From: Byssochlamys sp. IMV 00236
Lineage: Eukaryota; Ascomycota; Eurotiomycetes; Eurotiales; Thermoascaceae
Reading direction: 5' to 3'
Assembly: GCA_001931875.2 (NCBI GenBank)
Contig: MSJH02000366.1
Location: forward strand, 1-16,911
Length of the DNA stretch: 16,911 nucleotides
Shown here piece after piece: positions 9,232 to 16,911 of the stretch. The notes below the pieces were generated by a model. That model saw nothing but the letters and a program-made list of their open reading frames with translations, was not told where the DNA came from and made no database searches. Every line of letters begins with the position of its first letter. The first letter of the stretch is position 1. A program made the position numbers and the translations under genes.

Positions 9232-9245
9232 TCGTTACGTAACGA
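9232..9245. promoter_or_regulatory. Perfect 14-bp palindrome containing TTACGTAA
   Basis: TCGTTACGTAACGA is a perfect palindrome. Its core TTACGTAA is a known binding sequence for Pap1/Yap-type bZIP factors. It lies 332 bp upstream of a TATA-like box at 9564 and about 1.34 kb upstream of the bZIP start codon. Whether it is used is unknown. Confidence 0.4.
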
Positions 9246-9563
9246 AGATAGTCATCCCTTAAGGATATACCAACCACTAATCCTCACCAGTAGTTAATGC
9301 AATGATGTAGGCAAAAATACAATATTTTAATCGAATAGTTTATTGCAAACACTCTAATTTTAGGTCAAACTCCTGTATTTATCATTCTATCTCTCTGTGT
9401 GTAAACACAAAAACGACTCCACAAAATAAGCGCGCACACCACGCGGCAAGATTAGCAGTAGGGACAGGAGCCGAAGATTGTGTAGTGACCCAGCAATATA
9501 CATACATGTATGTGTGTGTACAGGAACAGAAAAAAAAACCAGGGCACGCTCTTTGGTTGAGGG

Positions 9564-9704
9564 TATATAGGAGCACAAGATCGCAGTGCACGCAATTCAG
9601 CAAAGAACAAAAAAAAACATGGGTTCTTCTTTATCGAGAAAAGGGGTGTCTTCGTAGCTTGGTAAGTTGCCTTGTTGTGTGTTCTTCTTTGGCTCCTTGC
9701 AAAG
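9564..9704 (+). other. Possible TATA-driven transcription unit with a 12-codon ORF
   Basis: TATATA at 9564-9569 is followed 50 bp later by ATG (9619) in the strong context AAAAAAAACATGG. The peptide MGSSLSRKGVSS stops at 9657, and a consensus donor GTAAGT follows at 9662 with a possible acceptor TTGCAAAG ending at 9704. Gly2 with Ser5/Ser6 would suit N-myristoylation. No downstream coding exon could be found in any frame, so this may be a non-coding RNA, a decayed gene start or chance. Confidence 0.25.
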
Positions 9705-10152
9705 CTTAACCGATCATATTCTATAACTATACAAGAACTATAAAGTTTAGCTTTATACTTATCCCCTGTAAGTCATTCTGAACCTACTCTCTCTCTTTTT
9801 GTGACGGAAAAAAAAAGAGAAAATTAGGAAGCGTCCTCTTTCAATATAAGATAAACCCCGACGTATCGAGCAATGGTGCCTAGAAATTCGGCCCGGAGAC
9901 AAATGATCCGGTAGCAGTGTAGCATGGCTAAGCCTTTTTGCTCTCGCATAATATACCAAAGAGACTGTTGACACTAAGCCTCGTTATGAGTCTCCCTTCT
10001 GTTTCACATCCAAATTGAAAACATAATATATATTCTCTTTATTTATGTTGGGATATTGGGTAATATGGGCATTTATTATAAAATGATAATGTAATAATAG
10101 TTGTATATGATGCAAGGAGGAGAATGCAGCTTTATACATATGCATGTAGCAT
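9705..10152. other. Intergenic region, arrestin 3' side
   Basis: About 450 bp between the putative TATA-driven unit and the stop of the arrestin gene. Short open frames occur on both strands, none with recognisable or conserved-looking sequence. AT-rich DNA with ATAATATATATT near 10025 probably contains the arrestin 3' UTR and polyadenylation signals. Confidence 0.5.
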
Positions 10153-11655
10153 TTATGGATTGGCTGGTGAATGATCGAATCTATTGCTAACAGAGTCATA
10201 TGCAGGTGGAAGAGAATACGGGAATAAATTGGTCCCTACTGTCCTGTACGAAGGTACTTTGCCGAGATCAACCTCGTCCCACCAATGATGTCCTTCTTCG
10301 GCTCGATCTTCTCTCTGTAGCTCGCTCAGTGGCACATCGGCCAAGTCCTGCTCATCAACCGAGGGCCGTCGTGAGTGATGTCTGCTTCCACTGTTCGATC
10401 CTGGAATGGCCACAGGTTGCGAATGGGGCACTTGATCGTATGATACAGCAGTAGGCACGGCTGATTGCGACACGGACAGCAGACGAGACCAACCGCTGAT
10501 AGTGACCGGTTCTCGATTATTCTCAGGAAATAAAGGAGGAGGCTCATTGCTGCCAGCCTCAGAAATCGAACGAGCCCGTAGTCTTTCGACGACAGACGGA
10601 TCGTAAGGTACTGATCGCCACATCTCGTCGTAGGCAGGGAGAGTTGTCATCTCTTGCGCGGCAACAAATGATTCGACAACGATGATCTGTACTGCACAGC
10701 GTAGTTCTGATATATGACCGTCTGCATTGACAAGAGAGATGACAAATTTGAGTCGGTGTCGAATGCGAATCATGTCACTGTCTGCATCAGCAAACACCAT
10801 GGGTGACTTTGAGGGTACTTCAAGTGACAGTGTCTTCTCCCATGTCGGCCTTTCGACCGAGATTGGCTCGACAAAGGGGTTGTCCTGTCTGATGAGACGA
10901 ATGATCCGTGTGTCTGTCTTGGTATGATCGTTGGCTGTATAGGTACAATACTCCTTAATAGAGGCCATGAGAGCATGAACCTTGAGTTGAGAGGCAATAG
11001 GAAGTATCTTGAAAGTGATGGGTATTTTGTCATTGAATGCGTATAGTTTTGAAGGAACACTGATATCGTAAACCATTTTTTCTGCCCAAGTGTTGTGAAT
11101 TTCTAGTGACTGGATCAATTCAAACTCTGAAGGTAACACAGATCGAAGCACTTTGATGACTTTCTTCTTGACTGTGTTCTGCACAAAGGCTGTTCTTTCC
11201 ACTGTCGCTTTTAGTCTATAGCTTACACTACCTACATCCGAATCGAGGGTCTGTGGTAGGTCGCCAGGTAACATGAGCTCAAATACCCAATTGTATTTCC
11301 CGGCATTCAACACTTGAGACTTTTTCTGCTCATTGCCAACAAATTCCCAATGATGTGAAATGATGGTGCGTTCTTGTTTATGAAAATGCTGTTGATGTCC
11401 AACACCTACAAGAAAGGGGGAAGTTATTAAATAATTGATAATATATATTTTGTCATATCTACCTTCAGACCAAGATACTTTCATTTTGCCGATAAAGGAT
11501 AAATTGATCGATTTGACCTTGATTGGCTCATTGACATTCAAGGATAGAGTACCCTGAAGCATTTTCCCTGCTGCTTCTTGTGGTTGACCAAGCAAGACGA
11601 CTTCATCTGATAAGACATTGATCTTTAATTCTAAACTCTTTCCAAATCCATGCAT
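10153..11655 (-). CDS. Alpha-arrestin (ART/ARRDC-type) ubiquitin-ligase adaptor, 481 aa
   Basis: Exons are 11463-11655 and 10153-11405. The 57-nt intron (11406-11462, GTAGAT...TGTAG) is a multiple of three without an in-frame stop. The N-terminal arrestin fold starts GKSLELKINVLSDEVVLLGQ and includes LSFIGKMKVSWSEG and HHWEFVG. GKYNWVFELMLPGDLPQTL, then SYRLKATVERT, leads into the C-terminal arrestin domain (IPITFKILPIASQLKVHALM). The last 150 residues are disordered and carry LPAYDE, VPSYRT and a true PPxY motif, LPPAYDS, near the C-terminus. In fungi such PY motifs recruit the Rsp5/NEDD4 WW domains so the arrestin can direct ubiquitination and endocytosis of plasma-membrane transporters. 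Which cargo it serves cannot be read from sequence. Start 11655 follows a T-rich run on the plus strand. Confidence 0.92.
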   Translation of the reverse strand: MHGFGKSLELKINVLSDEVVLLGQPQEAAGKMLQGTLSLNVNEPIKVKSINLSFIGKMKVSWSEGRYDKIYIINYLITSPFLVGVGHQQHFHKQERTIISHHWEFVGNEQKKSQVLNAGKYNWVFELMLPGDLPQTLDSDVGSVSYRLKATVERTAFVQNTVKKKVIKVLRSVLPSEFELIQSLEIHNTWAEKMVYDISVPSKLYAFNDKIPITFKILPIASQLKVHALMASIKEYCTYTANDHTKTDTRIIRLIRQDNPFVEPISVERPTWEKTLSLEVPSKSPMVFADADSDMIRIRHRLKFVISLVNADGHISELRCAVQIIVVESFVAAQEMTTLPAYDEMWRSVPYDPSVVERLRARSISEAGSNEPPPLFPENNREPVTISGWSRLLSVSQSAVPTAVSYDQVPHSQPVAIPGSNSGSRHHSRRPSVDEQDLADVPLSELQREDRAEEGHHWWDEVDLGKVPSYRTVGTNLFPYSLPPAYDSVSNRFDHSPANP

Positions 11656-11877
11656 CTTTTTTTTTTTTTACATGTAAAAAGAAAAAACAGAAAAACAGAA
11701 AAACAAGAAAAAAATTTTTTAAGAGGTCCAATAGTAAAATGATCATTCCCTTTATTATTTTATGCACTGTCTATTTTCGTACTACTTTAAATGGACCCTT
11801 TTTTTTGGAGAGGTTGAAATCTAGGAAACAAGATAATACAGTAAATATAAAAAAAGAGAGAGGGTATTATAAATGTA

Positions 11878-12959
11878 TTAATTAGCATTAGGGCATTGAA
11901 AGTAATTGGTTGTAGGCGCTACTATGGCAATTGTGTGCCAAACGATTCCGGCAATATAATAGACAATGCGGAATTTGATATTAAGGGACTGGTTAGTCGA
12001 GTTGGGATCAGATACCTTGACGACACAGGCACTATACAAGTCTTGGAATGTATTATCATTTGGTCCACTTGATGTATAATTGATTTGTATGGGTATCGTG
12101 ATGACTTGATCAATAGATCTTGGGCTTAGCATCAAGTGACCTGAATTGCCATGACCAAACTGTACACCCGTACTCGCATCTATCACAGTGACTGCAAAAT
12201 TTTCAATGTTGGTTGGAATCCAATTGTCATTATTGAGCACTGTAAAGTTTACTTTCCAATTGGCTACTATCGTATTATCAGTCGTATTTTGCTTTGGTCC
12301 ATCATAAGCCGCACTCTGATATTGTAACGTTGGTGTTCTTGGCCACACAAAATACCAAACGATGACGATGACTACAACGAATGCAAAGACAATAAACACA
12401 AGCTTTCGGCCACTGATGCCAAGCCGTGTCCACCACCGTTTTTTCTTGGTCGGTGTCAAGGGTTGAATAGTAGAATTGATATTTTTATGTGGAGTGCTGT
12501 TATGTAAATCATCTTGTTCGACCATTTCCATAGCAATATTATCTTGAAGGATAGATCCTACCGGTCCACGATGTCCGGGTGAATTGAAACTGGGTAATTC
12601 TTCATCAAGATAGATGGGTTCAACAGGATCATAAGGATCTCTTTTATGATGTGAATAAGGTAGATATGAATTGGCTCTCTTTTCTGAATCATAATAATGT
12701 TCCATGTTAGTCTTTTTCTTCTTCTTCTTTTGTCTATTGGGCGCATATGGGTCCTGTTGTTGATAAAAGTCATAGTCTTCTTGGTATACAGGCTTAGGTG
12801 CGGCTGATAAACGAGTCATGCTGCTTTCTGATGGTGATCTTGAATTAAAGTCGTCATGTTCATATTTAGCTGAATCATCTACACTACATTAGCATTTCTT
12901 TCTCTTCATTTTTGTATATTCTTACCCTGCTTTCTTGTAGTTCTATAAGGGTCTCTCAT
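11878..12959 (-). CDS. Type II single-pass membrane protein with glycosylated outer domain, 344 aa
   Basis: Exons are 12926-12959 and 11878-12878. The 47-nt intron (12879-12925, GTAAGA...TGTAG) uses the second of two overlapping TAG acceptors; the first gives an immediate stop. The product begins MRDPYRTTRKQDDSAKYEHD. It has a hydrophilic, Tyr/Pro/Asp-rich cytoplasmic part of about 165 residues including KKKKKK, then KKKRWWTRLGISGRK and one strong membrane segment (LVFIVFAFVVVIVIVWYFVW) at about residues 171-190. The roughly 150-residue C-terminal domain carries several N-glycosylation sequons (NTT, NFT, NYT, NST) and beta-type alternation. This layout resembles fungal proteins with LEA-2-like outer domains, but I cannot confirm the family. 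The positive-inside rule supports the type II orientation. It lies 222 bp upstream of the arrestin gene on the same strand. Confidence 0.8.
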
Positions 12960-13259
12960 GTTACTATGAATAGAAAAAGAAAATTAAAAAAAGAAGAGCG
13001 GATAAATTGAGAAGGTTACCCTAATATATATTTTTAAACACCAAGCCTCGACTGAAAATGATATCGAGTATACACTTAATAAAAGTCCCTCCTTGTTCTT
13101 TTTTTTTTTTATATTCAATTATACCCAAACTACATGTGTCAATGGAGCAGTAATAACAAAAACATTCTTTCACATATACGCATATAAAATCCAACTGTGA
13201 CTCTATAAAAGGAAATTACGTCTTTTTTCTTTCGTCTTTTTTGCATATATATTTTTGAA
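12960..13259. promoter_or_regulatory. Divergent promoter between membrane-protein and ankyrin genes
   Basis: Three hundred bp separate the two start codons. A TATAAAA box lies at 13204-13210, 50 bp upstream of the ankyrin ATG, followed by a T/C-rich leader. The half nearer the membrane-protein gene is A/T-rich with homopolymer runs and no obvious TATA in its orientation. Confidence 0.6.
13204..13210 (+). promoter_or_regulatory. TATA box of ankyrin gene
   Basis: TATAAAA followed by GG, 50 bp before ATG 13260, with a pyrimidine-rich stretch between. Spacing and orientation fit the plus-strand gene. Confidence 0.6.
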
Positions 13260-13935
13260 ATGAATGACGAAGGAGGAGCAACAAACGGTATGAGTCTTTT
13301 TTATAACAATAACAATAATAATAATCAAGGCAAACTTTTATATACAAAGACGATCTTATGCTCGCAGCATGTCGCAATGACCAAGACGAAATGTTGGAAG
13401 ATATCCTAAAAGAAGGTGACTTTGATATTAACTATACTGATGGTCTTGGCGACACAGCCTGTCATTACGCGTAAGTAACATAGGCTCTAAACGAAATGAC
13501 ATCTAAGATCAGATGGATGTAGAGCCAAGTTTGGTGCTAAAAATTGCCTCGAGTTACTAGTACATATATCATCGATTGATTTGAACAGAAAGAACAAGGA
13601 AGGCAAAACACCACTACATTTAGCTGTACAATATGATGATGATCCTGATATTGCTTTGGACATGGTTGATCTATTGTTAAGCTCAGGCGCAGATCCAAGG
13701 TATTTCATGTTTGTCTAGTCTACACATCTTTTTACTTATTAAAACTAGAATTAAAGATAATCAAGGTTCAACTATTCTAGATCATGTGGTTAATGAAGAT
13801 ATGCGAGACTTGATTGAACAATCATTAGCAGGATACAACATGGTAAAGAGTAGCTGATAGTACATTGTGAATATATATCTTACACACACACACTAGGGAA
13901 TGAGTGATAACGATGATGAGGATGAATTTATTTAA
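13260..13935 (+). CDS. Small ankyrin-repeat protein (fungal YCR051W-like), 152 aa, five exons
   Basis: Exons are 13260-13287, 13350-13470, 13523-13699, 13749-13842 and 13897-13935. The introns are 62, 52, 49 and 54 nt, and every join keeps phase. The first ankyrin repeat is DFDINYTDGLGDTACHYAAK followed by FGAKNCLELL. The second is IDLNRKNKEGKTPLHLAVQY followed by MVDLLLSSGADPR, and a third partial repeat runs into DNQGSTILDHV. The tail MGMSDNDDEDEFI is acidic. Size, repeat spacing and the TPLHLAVQY / GADPR segments match the conserved small fungal ankyrin proteins typified by yeast YCR051W. That family is of unknown function and probably mediates protein-protein contacts. The second intron uses TGTAG at 13522; an earlier CAG acceptor would break the frame. 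The CDS end overlaps the opposing gene by 8 bp. Confidence 0.88.
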
Positions 13936-14487
13936 GAACAACAGCTGCATTTCTACTTGACAAATAAGCTTGTACATTAGGAACTCCCAAAGTGCGAATA
14001 AATTGATATATCTCTGCATTATGATATCTTAATCCTGTCTTTGGATCCGTATATTTCGCATCTAATCCTGTAATGTCACAATACTTTCTTTGAGGCAGTA
14101 CGGAGGGTGGACACTCTATGTTTTCATCTATATACTATGTATAAACATATATTTATATATTTTTATACATTCTATGCTTACAGGTGGGTATATCTAAAGC
14201 GAGTTGTCTTTCTCTTTCCATGGCCAAGATTTGTTTAAGGTTTTTACTTTTCTTTGCTGATTTATATGCATTGTTTTTAAATGGTTTCTTTTCAATTAAC
14301 AAGTTGAATGGTCCTAAATAGTCTTCATTTACATCTGCCTACAGTTGATGTTAGTTTATATAATAATAGTTGACAATCAGTATAACCTTCTTTCCAAAGG
14401 CTTTTTTTAAATTGTTTTTCTTTAAAGCCCTTTTAAAGAAGTGGTTAATTCATAATAAAGTTGTAATCGTCTGCTTTGATCTTACAT
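13928..14487 (-). CDS. IES6: INO80 complex subunit Ies6/INO80C (YL1 C-terminal domain), about 133 aa
   Basis: Exons are 14182-14338 and 13928-14127, both firm; 14387-14429, good; and 14486-14487, tentative. The last exon has the YL1-C domain: RKYCDITGLDAKYTDPKTGL, then RYHNAEIYQFIRTLGVP, ending RNAAVVLK. Upstream is PFKNNAYKSAKKSKNLKQIL, the conserved basic segment of Ies6. Ies6 partners Arp5 in the INO80 nucleosome remodeller in the nucleus. The introns are 54, 48 (GTTATA donor, CTAAC branch) and 56 nt. No ATG lies in the open part of the first firm coding block. The only start I find is AT at 14486-14487, joined across GTAAGA...AAAAG to G 14429, giving MALKKNNLKKAFGKK; an additional upstream exon is the alternative. 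The protein is shorter than yeast Ies6 (about 166 aa). Its stop region overlaps the ankyrin CDS. Confidence 0.85.
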
Positions 14488-15371
14488 TAACACTTTATTA
14501 AAGAAATGAAATGCTGCCCGATTGAACACTGTGATTTTTACCAGAATGAATTTCCGACTGAGCTTTTGGGAGGGCCATATAACATAGCTATGTTTTGTAA
14601 AATTCAAAAACTTGCAGGGAGCGTAGGGTTAGGTGTATATTAACAATACCTTAGCTATCTCAGTTCTCTATTTGCTTGTTCTCAGGTGATAGGCATCGTC
14701 TGATACTTGCACTCGTCATATTTCAATGTAAATAGTCATACCTTTCCCTCGGTTTTTCCTTTCTCTCAAACTTATAAAGTTGCAAACATTACCCATGGAC
14801 TCTTTATTACGGTAATCAAGCATATACATATTACAGAGCTTGAACTATACTGATATTGACTCCTGTTGTATCTTGAACCAAGACCATTTCCTTCAAAGTA
14901 ATCATTAAGATTAAAGAACAAAAAACTAAGTGTGAGAGTAACAAAATGAAGTTTTTATTAAAGTAAGCTATAGCGTGATTTCCAAGCCATTTAGAAGCAA
15001 AGAGAGAGAGAGAGTTTTTGAATAAATAGAGATTTTTTCTTTTTTTTTTTTTTTTTTTTCCATAAGTCCAGAGGGCCACATTATTACTAGCTTTCAAACC
15101 CAAGATGACTAGGACCATAGACTGCATGCCAGAAGACTACACGGTGTAAACCCTCCATGAAAAAAAGTATTCAAGTCTCAAGGCTCAAGGCTCAAAAAAC
15201 AGCCCGGGAAACTCAGGAAAGGGAAGCTTCAACGTACGAAGAGTACACCTAAGTACCTAGGACAAAAATTTTTGAAAATACTACGGTCAGTGCGCGCAAT
15301 AGAAATATCGAAGCCTTGAAAGATTGGGGACATTGAGGTATTGGAACATTGAAACATTGAAAGCATCGAGC
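14488..15371. other. Gene-poor region with homopolymer and repeat fragments
   Basis: No gene recognised. It includes the Ies6 promoter, a perfect 14-bp palindrome AACATAGCTATGTT at 14581-14594, and a 20-nt T run at 15040-15059. A 98-codon minus-strand frame spans the T run as poly-Lys and is not convincing. Short reiterated words occur at 15175-15196 (CAAGGCT) and 15330-15362 (ACATTGA). Confidence 0.5.
15040..15059. repeat. Poly-T (poly-A on minus strand) tract
   Basis: Twenty T in a row, preceded by a further T6C. On the minus strand this is a long A tail directly after TTATGG, which could be a retroposed 3' end or simple slippage. No target-site duplication was recognised. Confidence 0.6.
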
Positions 15372-15392
15372 TCAGCAGTAGGGAGGGTTTAC
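15146..15392. repeat. 11-bp inverted repeat pair, 247 bp apart end to end
   Basis: GTAAACCCTCC at 15146-15156 and its exact reverse complement GGAGGGTTTAC at 15382-15392 face each other. Both encode VNPP on their own strand (HGVNPP on plus, WPVNPPYC on minus). No flanking target duplication is visible, so they may be ends of two inverted fragments of one repeat family rather than terminal repeats of one element. Confidence 0.45.
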
Positions 15393-15713
15393 GGGCCATT
15401 CATCAGCTGTAGAGGCAGAACCATAACAATAGGAGTATCTCGGGATGATCCAACGTAGAAAAGCAGCGACCTGTCTGGTTAGTTTTTTTATATTTTTTAT
15501 ATTTTTTCTTTTATTGTAGCAGAGTTTGTTACATTTTGGCAAATAGTAGCAAAATAGACTGATTATGTTTCTTGTAGCTTCAGGACTTGAATATGTGGTT
15601 ACTCCAGAGCAGTATTCATTAGCAGCAGACATTGATAGGTATGGGCAAAATTCTTTAGGGACTTTCCGACGTTGATAAGCATGGGACAGGCATTCACTAG
15701 CATTTTCAGGCAC
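15372..15713 (-). other. Open reading frame of unknown status, probably repeat-derived
   Basis: A 113-codon open frame on the minus strand from ATG 15713. Its first third lies in the imperfect repeats of 15630-15802. The middle is Lys/Asn-rich AT sequence. The end RYSYCYGSASTADEWPVNPP is less AT-rich and looks like a preserved coding fragment. I know no family for it. It may be the 3' end of a decayed mobile-element gene. Confidence 0.25.
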
Positions 15714-15802
15714 TGATGATCATTTGTAGGTATTGATAAGCATGGTCAAGCGTTCACTTGTCTTTCCAGATATTTGATAAGCATTTGATAAGCGTTTGTA
15801 GG
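15630..15802. repeat. Imperfect tandem repeats with TTGATAAGCAT core
   Basis: The phrase TTGATA-A/G-G-C/T-ATGG recurs with a following CATTCACT or CGTTCACTT segment at about 15632, 15673 and 15733. It then decays into TTTGATAAGCATTTGATAAGC next to the 8-bp array. This suggests an older array with units of about 40-60 bp from which the short array expanded. Confidence 0.55.
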
Positions 15803-15970
15803 TATTTGAGTATTTGAGTATTTGAGTATTTGAGTATTTGAGTATTTGAGTATTTGAGTATTTGATTATTTGATTATTTGATTGTTTGATTGTTTGATTG
15901 TTTGATTGTTTGATTGTTTGATTGTTTGATTGTTTGATTGTTTGATTGTTTGATTGTTTGATTGTTTGAA
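15803..15970. repeat. 21-unit 8-bp tandem array with ordered variant blocks
   Basis: Contiguous 8-mers: seven TATTTGAG (15803-15858), three TATTTGAT (15859-15882), ten TGTTTGAT (15883-15962) and one TGTTTGAA (15963-15970). Each block differs from its neighbour by one base. The long minus-strand frame across it (repeating NQTIKQSN) is a by-product of the repeat, not a gene. Confidence 0.95.
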
Positions 15971-16911
15971 TGTATTGATAATCAGTAGCAAGCATGAGCA
16001 GACATTTTGAGTATTAGCGAGTAGCAGAGATTTCTTTAAGGCTTCATCCCGTGAGAGGCCATTATGATAGAGTAAGATGCATCAGGAACCATGAAATAGA
16101 GCCAGCAAAAGTGAATTTTCTAAACGATGACATTAGTTATATGTATTTTGAGATCACTCCCAAATGATATTGTACCTTTTTTCAACATAGGAAATAATAA
16201 AAGCATAGGATAATTTTTAGAAGAGATAAAGAATGAAGAAGAAAAAAAAAAGGGACAAGGATGATGGTCTCTTTTATAGTTTTTTGTTTACGTGAATCAT
16301 GTTATTTAGGCTGAAAATAAATGACTCATTCTTCTTTTCTCCAATAATGCATGAATATATAAATAATTTATTTTCTATCTTGTTCATATTAAACATATCC
16401 AAATGCCTCTCCCCTTTTTTTTGCATAATTTTTTCACACCTCCTTTTCTTTTATAAGACTGCTTGTTTACATAAGGCTAACCTCACACACATACTTAATT
16501 TTTTATTATGATTGCTTCATTTTTCTTATTTCCAATACGCGGTTTTCTATTTTTCTGGTTGATTCTTTAAGAATGAGTAAAAAAGTAAAGTGAGCATCAA
16601 ATTTACAAAGAGAAAGGTTGAAAGAGGGCAGCATCCTTAAAAATGCAGCTGATGATAAACAAAGGGCTTTCACCAAAAGGCACTAGGCTGCTGATACTGT
16701 GGAACACGCGTGATAGTTATCCAAAGGATCTAGACATTATCATTTGATTGTTTATCATATACCTTTTTGGTGTCTGCTTGTGGTATTTGGACTAGTAAAT
16801 GGCACATCAGTAAGCCATTACACACAAAGAACAATTAAATAAACCAATCAGAACCAATATAGATGATATCTATTTATAAATTGGGAGTTCTCGCCTACGT
16901 GTGAATATTTA
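15971..16911. other. AT-rich region, no gene seen
   Basis: No coding region recognised on either strand. The last 80 bp contain ACCAATCAGA (near 16847) and TTTATAAAT (near 16872), which could be CCAAT and TATA elements for a plus-strand gene starting beyond the window. Confidence 0.45.

Larger units (their letters stand above)
7890..9563. other. Gene-poor region with transposon relic
   Basis: Intergenic DNA upstream of the bZIP gene. No intact gene was found on either strand. The first 650 bp should include the bZIP promoter. A decayed zinc-ribbon nuclease/transposase relic is recognisable at about 8565-9081, and a perfect 14-bp palindrome lies at 9232-9245. No tRNA or other structured RNA was recognised. 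Confidence 0.5.

Noticed and set aside
9382..9709. Overlapping open frames of 63-74 codons on both strands
   Set aside because: Mutually overlapping, Cys/Thr-rich from CA/TG repeats, no family resemblance; they only mark less AT-rich DNA around the TATA-like unit.
14625..14633. AGGGTTAGG, telomere-like word
   Set aside because: Only one and a half units; no array, so no evidence of an interstitial telomere.
14831..15127. 98-codon minus-strand frame
   Set aside because: It bridges a T20 tract as poly-Lys and is otherwise hydrophobic AT-rich sequence with no recognisable motif or splice structure.
15720..15995. 91-codon minus-strand frame with repeating NQTIKQSN
   Set aside because: It is the three-frame readout of an 8-bp tandem repeat, which is open by composition; nothing outside the array looks coding.
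16299..16511. 70-codon plus-strand frame
   Set aside because: Phe/Ile/Leu-rich translation of T-rich DNA without motif or clear start context.
1..16911. CRISPR arrays, rRNA, tRNA genes, bacterial-type operons
   Set aside because: No spaced direct repeats, no rRNA-like or tRNA B-box sequences seen; gene structure is eukaryotic.

Overview
The window looks like nuclear DNA from an early-diverging fungus, most likely Mucoromycota (Mucorales-type). The evidence is AT-rich intergenic DNA, compact genes split by short introns (many close to 52 nt, several with a CTAAC-like branch site just before the acceptor), Asn/Ser-rich low-complexity protein, and recognisable fungal families: DLT1, UNC93-like MFS, Pap1/Yap-type bZIP, PPxY alpha-arrestin and Ies6. 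No species can be named. All exon joins were made by eye from reading frame, splice sites and remembered family sequence; no transcript data were available.

Layout. A partial minus-strand gene runs off the left edge (1-374). Next is a CENP-W-like histone-fold gene (+, 1607-1944), tail-to-tail with a Lys/Arg-rich nuclear protein gene (-, 1948-2635). That gene shares a 146-bp divergent promoter with a DLT1-family membrane protein gene (+, 2782-3928). An UNC93-like transporter (-, 3998-5424) converges on DLT1. Then come a Yap/Pap1-type bZIP factor (-, 6289-7889), a 2.3-kb gene-poor stretch with a decayed zinc-ribbon transposase (TnpB/Fanzor-like) relic, an alpha-arrestin (-, 10153-11655) and a type II membrane protein (-, 11878-12959). 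The last of these diverges from a small ankyrin protein (+, 13260-13935), whose 3' end overlaps by 8 bp the 3' end of an Ies6/INO80C gene (-, 13928-14487). The final 2.4 kb is gene-poor and holds degenerate repeats and a 21-unit 8-bp tandem array.

The genes do not form one pathway. There are loose themes: chromatin and kinetochore (CENP-W-like, Ies6), membrane transport and its ubiquitin-linked control (UNC93-like carrier, PPxY arrestin), and stress transcription (bZIP). The points most worth checking are the CENP-W-like gene in a lineage reported to have lost CENP-A, the apparently intron-split start codon of Ies6, a GC-AG intron in DLT1, the abutting and overlapping convergent genes, a possible 33-nt microexon in the bZIP gene, and the transposase relic.
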